DNA from: Sitta carolinensis
Lineage: Eukaryota; Chordata; Aves; Passeriformes; Sittidae
NCBI GenBank assembly: GCA_032173965.1
Contig: CM063289.1
Coordinates: 26,065,690 to 26,129,689, forward strand
DNA length: 64,000 nt
Direction of reading: 5' to 3'
Shown here piece after piece: positions 53,675 through 64,000 of this stretch; position 1 is the stretch's first letter, and each line of letters begins with the position of its first letter. The notes below the pieces were generated by a model. That model was not told where the DNA came from and did no database searches. It saw nothing but the letters and a program-made list of their open reading frames with translations. The translations under genes and the position numbers were made by a program.

Positions 53675-56600
53675 TCGCTAACCACCACGGGGTTTATGAT
53701 TTTTGTACAAGACACAACACTTGTTAAGCCCTGCAGAATGGAGACACTTGCTCTCTGCTGAATGCTGCCTGTCTAATGCAACAATTACACCAAAAGAATC
53801 TGCAGTGCTTCCTCTCCAACCTGGGTAAAGACAGCATCATTTTACACAGGATTAATTTTATACACTGAGTTACACGAACAGAGAATCTTCCCTCCACTGC
53901 TACAGGCAGTTCATCAATCACAATTGAGGCTTTCAGTGAATAATAGATTGGGCAAAACAATAGCTGAGAATGAAGTTTGAGAACTTTGGGCATTTTTTAA
54001 TTATTCAAATACTGTCATTTTCCTCAGAGCACACTGAGAAAATGCCTTGGCATTCTTGTTGACACAAAAAAGGCTAGCTGAGCTTTGCTTACATGTCAGA
54101 GACATGCTTTCCTTCACTAAATTAAAAAAGGAGCCAGATCACTGAAGAAAAAAGGAATACAGTAAATGAACTGCTTGCTTTCAACCAGCACTCCAGAATC
54201 ATTGTGAGATCAGCTGAGTATTTACTTCCACAAAATAAAAAGTTCACAGCCAGTAAATTTAAAATGGCAGCCTATGTACTCTCATCTCCATTTTTCATAA
54301 TAAAGAGTCCATGGGACTGTAAATCACAGTTCTGTTCCACAGAAGTGATTTTTCATCATTTTTGATGTGTGTTCAATCCATTCATTGAAGAAACAGAACC
54401 CTGAGGAACTCCACAAAAGACTTTTCAAAAGAGCTCTGCATTAAGAAACATTTCCTCCTAACGTTTTCTTCCAAGCAGTTAGCAACTGGTTTATGGCTTA
54501 AAATAAAACATTTTATCTCAGCTATAAACATTTACTGTGGATGATCCAACTGTGTGCTTTTTCTTAGGAGCAGAGGGCGTTCCTTACATATCCCTAAAGC
54601 ACGGGAGGGTTTAACCTATGGCTCCATCGTGCCAGACCAAGGAGAGGAAACAGAACATCTGTGTGCAGGAAAGCTGTACCTGAACTAATAAACCCTCCAG
54701 AGAAGTGCCCCATGGCTCTGAAGCTGACATATTCCACTTAATTTCATGTTTTTTTGATGCTAGCACCACAGAAGCTGAAGAAAACCCAGCCATTTGGTAT
54801 CTTGTGTGTGACACCACAGCTAAGGCAAGTCTGACACATTTTAAAGCATGAAACACGTGTACATAAAAGTATTTTGGACATTTATACACTAAACTATGAA
54901 GCTGCTGAATAGACTACATTTATTTTACACCTTAGATGATTTTATCACTATTGTTTACATTAATCCATCACTAATATTAAGATGGAAAGCCAGAATAACT
55001 CCTAAAGCTTCCTTGATAATAGCTCTCAAAAGAACAAATTGGGATGGAAAAAAACCCAACAATCAAAAGCTTCAAAAATACTTCCTTCCCATGAAATTAA
55101 GATTGTCAAAAATTGGCACCTGTTGGAGTACACAAGTCAGAACACTGCATTCACTACTGAGAGGCTTCCAAGATCCAATAGGGCTTAATGTAAAAAATCC
55201 CTTTAAGATCATGCGAGAAGTTAAATTCCCCACTATTCAATGATAAAGAACAATCAGATTGTTCGTTTGCCACCAGAAAGTTTGGAACAGTATATTTAAA
55301 AATTTTAGAGGTTTCCATAAACCACTGCTTATAATTTTTCCCTTTAGGTTTGCACAGTTGGTCTCAGCATAAACTTAAAGCACCTGTTTCTGCAGATGGC
55401 AAATTTATATTTTAAAAAACCAAACCAAACAGCATTCATACATTATTTTTTAACATTTACAGAACCATATGTCTGTAAAATATGTGGCATAAGTATACTT
55501 TTATTGCATATGTTTGGGAAAACCCTGCTCTGTTTGCTCAGTAGAAAGGGTAGTGTTTTAAACGCACTCTGAAAAAGGCTTTACAGCATGCCATGCCAGG
55601 CACAGTATTTCTTATTACTTGGTTTCTGCCGTACAAAAACTCTTCTAAATAATTCAGTTTGTATCACAGTTTAGTGGTCCCAAAGCCTCAGGCTAAAGTA
55701 AACTCAACACATTTCCTACATCATATAAAGCTAACCCAAGCCTCACATTTCAGCCTGTGATAATTGGTGATGTATTATTAAGCTTTATGTAAAGCTCCCA
55801 CCTTGCCAGAAATCCATATAAGTTTGATTTTTGCCTTAGCTGGAGTCAGTGCAAAGTACCTGTAGGATGGACACAAACATCCCTGTCCTGAGAAATACTA
55901 GGTTTCCAAAATCCTCAGGAACAGTGACCTGCATTGCCAGCACAGGATCTTACTCAGAGTCAAGACTGCACTGATGTGATGTTGCAGTGTAGATTCTGAG
56001 ACACACAAAGGAGTGTTTTGAACCAAAAAGAAGCTGGAATGCCTTACTTCAATGGAAAGTGAGATGAGGGCATTAAAGCCATGCTTCCAATTGTCACAGA
56101 CATGCCTAATGCATTCTCTGCCTACAAAATGACAAGCACATCTTAGGCTGCTTGTGCAGATCAGAACCAAGTCCTCTCCAGGATCTGCAGTTTTCTCTGT
56201 AGCACTGTATATTTATGTACGTTATACATCCCATGTTAGTTAACCCTGCTGAGAGAAATCAGACATTCTTTCAATTTCCTGATGTTTGAGTGTTGGGGTA
56301 CCTGCTGCCAAGGTTGCATTAATACAAAGTTCCCGTATTCCTGACAGAATTTTGCCATCACTGTTCTAGGGAAAGCCTGGTCCTGGAAGGATTGAATGGA
56401 GAAGAGGCACAGAAACAAAACCAATGCAGGAGCAACACAAGGTATCTGGCAGCCAGCTTGCAGGGTGGCTCCCCTTATACCCACTCATTCTTTGCCCCTG
56501 GCATTTTGCTGCTACAGCCACGGAGCAGATTCCAGGCCTGGATACCCACAGGCTATGCTGGCTGTAAGGATTTCACAATCTCTGGACAGTAGCCTAATAT

Positions 56601-59465
56601 AAATGCATATGAAATAAACAGGCAAGATGAGAGGGACAAAAGAGAGCAGGGCAATGCAAGGAACACGGTGGACACAGCAGCTCTGGGGGCTTTCCAGATA
56701 AGCAAACCTGGAAAGAGACTGGGGTCAGCAGAAGAATACACCCCAAAAAACTGTCTTCAAAGGGAGCATCCATGCACCAGGAAAGGACAGTCTAAGGAAA
56801 CAGAACTGCTGCTTAAGCTCATGAAAGCTGAGTGTAAGGCCTTTGAAGAGTAACAGCAGCCTCTCAGAGGATACTGAGGCAGTGTTTCCTAAGAGACTCC
56901 CTTACGTGGTAATTGGAGCCAGAGCACGAGGCCAGTAGCACCATGCCAGAAGCGCTGCAGTTCCCAACTGCCCTCAGAGGAAAAGATGACTGTATCTGAA
57001 ATCTCCGGATTATTTACAAAACATACATGCCTTCAATTGCCACTGGAAATGTGCACCCGGTGATAACTGACAGTTTTAAGAAGCTGGAGGGGATTGTTCT
57101 GCTGCACATCCAGGGACCCCGTGCAACACTATCCGAGTGCTCTGATGTCTTCCCTGGGTTTTACATGCCGAGCACTGAGCGCAGTGTGGGCGGGTTTGCC
57201 GTGGCTGATAATGGATTATTTGACAAAAGGCCAACATTAGCTGTGTGCTGCCTCCAGTTGTGGTGAGGAAGGTATTGGGACTTTTCCAGTCCCACACACG
57301 TTGCATTCACAGATAGAATGTAGCAGCAATTATGTTGCACAGCTTAAAAGTTATTAACTGAGTGGAGAAAAGGGGCCAGAAGAAGTGGGATCACGATTCC
57401 TAGACTAAGGCAGTCATCCCTAGAATACAGTTTCCAAGGGAAAAAAATTTCAGGAAGAAGCTGAAGGGGAGAACAAGTTTCAGTGCAGTGAAGCGAAAAA
57501 AGGACAGAGACAATCAAAACCCCAAACCCTGAGGGAGATTTTTGATTGACAGGGGAGGTGCTCCCTGGTTTGTTTGGCTTTTCCTTGGATGTTCCATAAA
57601 CTAGAAATGCAAAGTGGCTCAATGTTCTACCCAGAGATATTAGTGGAATTTGTGTCTCCCTTTATTTCTGTGCTGGTCATTAGAGCTGGACAGAATAACC
57701 AAAGACAGGTTGCCCTAATGTCCCTGTGCTCCACTATCTGACAATTCCAGCCCTACTTCTCTCATCCATTTTCTGATGAAGGCTGAGATGTGGGGAGGCA
57801 CAGAGCACCCTTGGCTCCCACTGACTTCAGTTCTCTCTGGGCATCACTCCCAGCTCAGTTACATTCTCCTGTTTTAGATCTTCAGGCAAAGACCATGTTT
57901 TCTGTTACTTGTTTGTCAAGAATCTTTAGCATCACAAACACCGCAAACAGAAGTGCTCTGAAGTGCTGTCCACCTACTCTCAAATGCCAAGGTTTTGGCA
58001 CGTGTCTCATGAAAAGCACTGTGATACAAGGAGACACTGCGTCTGTGAGGACCCCAGAGCTGAGCTTGGCATTGGCTTCATCTTGCAAACCCCTGCAGAC
58101 AAATGCACTATTACCAGGTGGACATACAAGCAGAGTGCGACACAAAACAACCTGTAATGTCCATCAGGATATTCTCCAAACATTACCAAACTTAGAGGCA
58201 ATAGAGTCACAAGGCTTTAGACCATGCCACAAAGCAGAGGGGAGGGAATCAGGCCTATCACCTGCTACTTTCTCATGTTGTGCAGCCGACAATCCTTTAT
58301 GTTGTTTTGGGAATCCTCTTCTAAATGGGGGCTGGAAGGGGTTCGTATTTCTGAGGGTGGGTACTGTGATGCCAGGTATGAAGGTACCTGTCATTTCCTC
58401 ATTATAAAATTTACAAAAAGGTTCAAGAAGATCTAAGCAGAGTATTCTCTTCCTCCTTTTGTTTGCTCCTGCCCTAATTATCTTTGTTTCATAATTGTCC
58501 TCACTGCAGAATCAAAAAAAAAGGTTGATAACTGAGAGAGATAACACAGAGAGCCATAAAGAAACCAGGAGGAAGCAGATTTACATCCAGCTCCAAAGGC
58601 ATCTACGAATCCTTGTAGCAATAATGGATTATTTTGTTGTGGCATGGATATTATTATCATTTTCAAACAAACAAGCAAATGAACATGCAAAAAGTCTTTC
58701 TCCTTGTTTGCCACACTACCGTGCCTCCTACTTCTGAAAACACAGATATTCTTAGCCCAACAGTAAATTGAAAAGGGGAAACAAGGCATGAATATGTATA
58801 ATAAAATCAAGAACAGTTGGATTTTCAAGACCAAGCTGTAGGCCATATTTCCCCTTGCTGTGACTATGGAAATTTCAGCTTGATAGGTCCATCCAGAGAG
58901 TGCCAAATATTCCAAGTACCTAAGATAAAGGCTGCAACTTTATTGAGGTTTTTCTATTCTACAGCTCTTCAAAAAGGTCAGGATTATTCCTATTACACCC
59001 ACTGCCAAAAAGCAAAAAGCAGCATAATTAAAATAGATGGACAGATTTTAATTTGTAGCAGGTTTCTATTCACAATGGATGTCTGTTTAGGGTACTTGTT
59101 TAAAATCTGGTAATGTTAAATTTGTAACAACAACAAAAAAAATGGAGTTCTGTGTTTTCATATAATTAATTTATAGCAAATGTTTAAATAGAGATTCTGT
59201 TCATAGCATATCCAACTACAGTGTATATATCAAAACCAGAGACCAAATTTTCACATTATGGCCTTAAAAGCAAATACCAAGGATGAGGCTGTATGGGAAC
59301 TCTGCAAATACTTCACTAAGGGAAACGATGTAGAAATAAAAGTGATACTGGCTTCCTGTAGGACACTGAGTTGGGAGTAAGTATCATCCCTGCCTCCCAG
59401 GCAGTAATTTGGTGACACTGTGGCATTGGAGTGGAGCCGAGGGCAGGAGCTGGTAAAACCTGGAG

Positions 59466-59471
59466 CAATAC
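59466..59471 (-). other. GLIS1: 5' splice donor of the upstream exon
   Basis: The minus strand reads CTCAG|GTATTG. GT is correct but the downstream bases are a weaker match than GTAAGT. The two bases AG before the cut combine with G of the next exon to make AGG (Arg). Confidence 0.8.
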
Positions 59472-59670
59472 CTGAGATCCGAGTGCGCCAAGTTGAGCTG
59501 GCCCACGTGCAGCAGCCTCTCCCGGGACAGCGCGTGCTCGCGCATCACCGAGCTCCCCGTGTGCAGGAACAGACCTGGCCTGCAGACAGGCACCGAGCTA
59601 CTCGGCATCTCCATGTCCATCATGTTCTTCTTCTCAGAGTTCAAACTGCAGTGATTGTAGCCACCATTCA
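59472..59670 (-). CDS. GLIS1: GLIS1 upstream coding exon (N-terminal extension)
   Basis: This 199-bp minus-strand exon holds two leading bases, 65 codons and two trailing bases. It begins after a pyrimidine-rich acceptor ending TTTTTGACAG and ends at CTCAG|GTATTG. The trailing AG plus the first G of the large exon makes an Arg codon, so the frame continues straight into SPRFQDSV of the next exon. The peptide starts (V)NGGYNHCSLNSEKK and includes SSVPVCRPGLFLH and ALSRERLLHVGQLNLAHSDL. No known domain is visible. It would extend the N terminus beyond the short GLIS1 form, as in longer vertebrate GLIS1 and GLIS3 proteins. The exon is locally CpG-rich compared with its flanks (59518-59560), as expected for conserved coding sequence. 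Exon status rests on matching splice phase and gene position. I do not recall the homologous vertebrate segment well enough to align it. Confidence 0.83.
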
Positions 59671-59695
59671 CTGTCAAAAATATAAGTGGGAAAAA
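59671..59695 (-). other. GLIS1: 3' splice acceptor of the upstream exon
   Basis: The minus strand carries a T- and C-rich run ending TTTTTGACAG just before TGAATGGTGG. The implied phase needs one base from an exon lying further upstream, beyond this window, to complete the first codon (probably Val). Confidence 0.78.
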
Positions 59696-62600
59696 AGAAA
59701 GGTAAGGCCTTGACTAAGAACTCTCTCCACTGACAACTACTTGGTAAACTCATTTTAGATTTGCTTACAACATTCTTGTATTTACAACAAGGCAGTGGAA
59801 ATGAAAGGTTCCACAAGGAAGCAAAATTTATTTGCCAAGGAATTTGGACCTGTGAACTATGGTTGTTTATTTCTCATTGTACAGAAATGAAGCGTCTTCC
59901 GGCCTGCACAGTCAGTTGTATTTGGTGGGTTTGGACTGAGGTGTTTAAAATCACTTTGGATGCCTTTCAGCTTATAGTGAGTCTTTCTGAATATCAGCTC
60001 TGCCCTGCTCATAACCATGACATAAATTATCATTCTATCCTCTGGAGTCTAGAGCTCCTTTGGGCTTTATTCCATTTCTATTCTGGCTTTATCCCATCAT
60101 AATTTAACTCACTGCAGGGTTAATACCTACTTTAGCAGGACTGTATACTAACACTTTTGACTGTTAATTTGGATAGATGAATCACATTTAAAGGGTATCT
60201 AAACACACCGTTGAACACTGTGAATAAGTTTTTAAAGGCCACACCACCAAGAGAAGATGTTAAATCAATCATATTACAATACCCAATTCACAGTTCCTCT
60301 CTTTCCAACAGCAGACTTACCTGGAATACAGTCAAGATGTATCTTCCCTCCAAAATACTGTAGATCCTTTTTAAGTGTTTAAGATTTATACTGGACTTGT
60401 AACAAAACACTTTCTTTCACTCCCCAAATGACACAAGTCTGAAATTCATTAGGGCTTCCTAAATATGTGCTTTACCAATTTAATCGTATTATCAAAACAC
60501 AGAAACTTGAAGCTTCCACCAAAGCTCAGCAATATCAACTGTAGCACACACTGATACCTGCTTGTGTGAAGACAGAGATTTCCTAGAATAACATGAACAC
60601 TATCCCTGTGCTGTCAAAAATAATTATCTTCTCTTGTAGCTGTCAAATCAGAGAACACATTCACTCCCTGCAAAGGAACAGAACACTTAAGCTAAATCCA
60701 TGAAATTCTGTTTCAGCCAATCCATTTGCCTTCTCAAAAGTACCTTACAGACTCATTAGTAAGAGCGAAGAATTTCTTGCACAACAGTGCCCTGAGTGCA
60801 GTTGCACTTGCACCAAAGCCTCTGAAATGTGCTCACCACATGTGAGCTGGAACAACGATGGACAAGGAACAACACCAGCAGCTCACGGGCTTTTTCCCCC
60901 ACAGCAACTAGTGAGTGAGATTATCTCCAAACACAGACAACCCAAGTGTTCGAGTGTCCAAGCACATGCAAAAGCGAATTCATTACCTCTGAAAAAACGA
61001 GAAAAAGTCCACTTTACACCACTGTAACTGAGAACAGAATCTGGCCCTTTGACAACTGGCTGTTCTATACAATATTAATATCACTGGCTGGCACACATAA
61101 GACTTAAGCATTTTCCATGTCTGGAACCAGATCTCTTCTTTCACTGGTATCGAGGGGCCTTTAACCTACATTCTGTAACTTACCAATAACAGATGAAAAG
61201 AGCACACACTCCCTTGCTTTCGACCAGAGGGTTCACCCCGCTTGCACTATACCATAGCCATCCCATAAATCCATATAAAAAACTAATCCTAATTTACAGA
61301 GAGTAAATCTAATAAAAGCAGAATGGTTTCCAGAAGGATCTCATGGAAGTGGAATCCATCAAGGTAACTTTTGTCTTTTTGTGACCTGCAGTTTTGATTT
61401 ATATCTTCACATTTAAGTGTTCAGGAGGGAACGGAAGGAGTTGATACAGTAGTGTGCAAAGGCTGCAATCAGGCAATTCCTTCCATATGAGTAATCAAGT
61501 TAGTTCAATTTCGGATATCTTGCTTCTTTCATTCTGGGGTAACTGACTTTGAGAGATGTTTTTTCTTGATTTATGCCAGATTAAGCCAAGTGAGAATTGG
61601 TCCCATGGACTGTGATGAGGCTACACACCTTGGGAAGGACAGCTCACACTGGTGAGGACCTGTAGGGTCAGCCCTACATCTCTTGTTAGGGGTAAATTCT
61701 CTTACGTTTTACATTACATTTACATCTTTAAACATTTCTTTACACAAAGGTAAACCTGTCTGTCCAGCAATGAGATCAACATTTAAAACACCCCTACTAA
61801 AGGGCAATAGCTCTCTTTCTTCCCTAGGGAACACCTTGTTTACCATTCAGGAAGGCTTCACTCTTACTAACAAAACTAGCTATTAAGGCTAAGAAGATAA
61901 GAGCAAGAATACTTACCAAAAGGGTAATTATCCAACAATAAACGCATGTTGCAGTGCTTTGGAGTTTACCTAATTAAGACCAATGAACAAATAACTGAAA
62001 GATGTCTAATTGAAATGACTCACATTCGAAATAGAGACAGATTTGAAATATTTGCCTAACATACTAGATATCCCCAGGGAGTTGTGGGTTTTGCGGCAAA
62101 GACCAAACTAGGTCATTTGCCTTTTTTTTTTCCTTACTGTTCATTCTCTTTAATTACATCTTGTTAAAAAAAAATAAAAATTGCCATTCTTGGTTTTGTT
62201 TGGATGTGATGTCCAAAATTTACCACGACAACACTGAGAAATGGAACGCTGTTACTGGCAGCTGGATGAGTCACGTGAGATGAGTGAAAGACCAAACAGT
62301 ACCAGATTTTCTCAAACAAGTGAAAATCATCCCCGCTGGAAGAGGCCATCACATCTCTCCACTGAGAGGAAATTATTAACTCAAAAGCTGCCAACACAGC
62401 AAAGCCATGGGGAAGAAGGTGCCGTACCCACACTCAGCATCTCATTCCACAGAACGAGCGCTGAATAATCCACACCCCTGAATGTCTGGAGTGGCTGCCA
62501 CAACTCTACACAGTCAGTAACTGAAGCCCATCCAGAGAGATGCACAGCACTGCACTGCTGATTGAAAGCTCTAATGAATGAACTGAGTGCTTCAAAACAC

Positions 62601-64000
62601 AGAATCTTCAAAGAGATTCATGAAATAGGCCATTTTTGACATTTTCAACAATAACAGCAAAATCAACACTTTGCCTAAGTTTTTTATGCCTGTCACGCCA
62701 TTCTCTATGGTGAATGGGAGGGATTGTCTTAATCCTGTGACCCCAAGCCTTAGGGGCATAAAACTAGCAAAGGAAAGGAAAGCAAAGGATGGGAAATAGA
62801 TACTGGAGTTGTTCTTACACCCCTTACAAGGCAGACACAACTGTGTGAATGTGGAGACAGATTTTCTATGCCTTGTGGAAAAACATGGCTTCTCCTTTGT
62901 TTCAGTGAACCACAATTAGCAGGGATATCAGTTTGGGTCTGAATTTTTTATTATGGACACAACTTAAGAGAAGGAAAAACATTTTAGAAGTAGCTGGAGT
63001 GATTTTGCTAGATGCTATTACAGCCTTAGCAGACTTTACCCACGCGTAACACTGGTATTTTCAGTTAGATCTTAGAACATCTGACATCCTAAACAAGGAC
63101 TTCCAGATCTTGGCCTAGAGATCCAAAAAGAAGGAATGTTCAGATTTTTTCTTGGCCAGTTTCTTCACAGTCATTTGCACCATCTCACACACACAACAAA
63201 CCTCAAGATATTTGGGCTTCTCACTACTTCACAGAGGAAAGTTCTGCACTCTGAGCCTCTTTTGTTGCTGTCTGCCCTTCCCTGAGGACTGAAATGGTTA
63301 ACAGTAACAGCACTAAATTTTCACTGCTGCATTCAAGAGTTCCTATGTCAAAGAGGAACAAAGCAGCTCACACCACACCCCAAGTTCGCCCTAGATCTCT
63401 GTATCAGTTACAACCTGTTCACATTTTAGGTTCTGTTTCATACAGCTGACTGAGACATGGTTTCATTTATTTATAATGCTTGTACACTACCTTAATAAAA
63501 ACACAGTGAGAGCCAAAACATTTTTTATCACTGAGCAGACCATACCGTATAGTGAGAGACAAGTGAAGATCAAAATTGTCCCACACTGGTGTTTTAAAAC
63601 AGGGGTGGCAGATTCTCTGCCTATTTACAAATAGATACAGATGATAACAATCTATAAAAGATTAGGATTAAAACCAATAACACTGAATAAGATTAGAGTA
63701 AAAGAGAAGGCTCTCTTTCCTCCAAGTTTTTATGAACCATGCAATAAAATCCTACAACAAAAATACTTATTTCTTTACTTTCACATGATGTATGAGTGAA
63801 GACAGAAGGGCTAAGAAAACCCTTGTAAACTAAAACAACCCAGATAGAGAAATAATTTGTTGAGTATCAATCTTGAAAACTCATGAAAGATAAATACAAG
63901 CCATGTGTGTCTTTCTAGCAAATTCTGGACCCTAAGTGTTGGCTACATCCATATTTGTTATTTCATGTTCAATTTATTTTTAAAACTAGTTATTTGGATT
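59671..64000 (-). other. GLIS1: GLIS1 intron upstream of the 199-bp exon (partial)
   Basis: I see no exon, promoter-like CpG island or repeat of note in this 4.3 kb. Short minus-strand frames at 62164-62433 and 62592-62915 have no plausible domain or splice context. The main first exon and promoter of the gene are therefore expected to the right of the window. Confidence 0.75.

Larger units (their letters stand above)
53651..59471 (-). other. GLIS1: GLIS1 intron between the two visible coding exons
   Basis: This stretch of 5.8 kb separates two phase-compatible exons and contains no further exon that I can support. Its longest open frame, 57790-58407 on the plus strand (205 codons), is antisense to the gene and has no recognisable domain. 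The sequence is mostly unique and AT-rich. A skipped or alternative exon cannot be excluded, because the phases would also allow a cassette whose length is a multiple of three. Confidence 0.85.

Noticed and set aside
57790..58407. 205-codon plus-strand ORF as a gene
   Set aside because: It has no domain or recognisable protein, lies antisense within a GLIS1 intron, and overlapping frames are open on the other strand too.

Overview
The window reads as vertebrate, most likely bird, nuclear DNA. Three things suggest this: two exons of a typical vertebrate transcription-factor gene separated by kilobases of non-coding DNA, one clear CR1 LINE 3' end carrying the 8-bp terminal repeats seen in birds and other reptiles, and a low density of recognisable repeats in AT-rich sequence. 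No bacterial-type operons, rRNA, tRNA or CRISPR arrays were seen.

The only gene I can support is GLIS1 (GLI-similar zinc finger 1), transcribed from the minus strand. Two consecutive coding exons are visible. The upstream exon is 59472-59670 (199 bp). The large exon is 52549-53650 (1102 bp), encoding the N-terminal conserved region, a PPxY motif, two psi-K-x-E SUMO-type motifs and C2H2 fingers 1 and 2. The two exons join in matching phase, two codon bases plus one. The large exon ends on a strong GTAAGT donor one codon after the first cysteine of zinc finger 3. Fingers 3-5 and the C-terminal half must lie beyond the left edge. The first exon(s) and the main promoter should lie beyond the right edge.

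Layout: 1-52548 is intron downstream of the finger 1-2 exon, at least 52.5 kb long. It holds short tandem repeats, one CR1 tail, a possible decayed retroviral gag-like fragment near 36.4-37.1 kb, a small CpG-enriched patch near 42.4-42.7 kb and AT-rich stretches that could be conserved regulatory DNA. 53651-59471 is the intron between the two exons. 59671-64000 is the intron upstream of the 199-bp exon. Apart from the GLIS1 exon and the gag-like segment, the ORFs longer than 60 codons show no recognisable domains and are treated as chance.

I found no clearly novel biological system. The most useful leads are the open frame running upstream of the internal Met into a second exon (a long N-terminal GLIS1 form), a possible intronic polyadenylation isoform truncated after finger 2, the gag-like remnant, a cluster of short related repeats at 5.4 kb with a 24-bp identical copy at 1.6 kb, and a 30-bp alternating purine-pyrimidine tract. 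All identifications come from reading the sequence and recalling protein families. No search was run.
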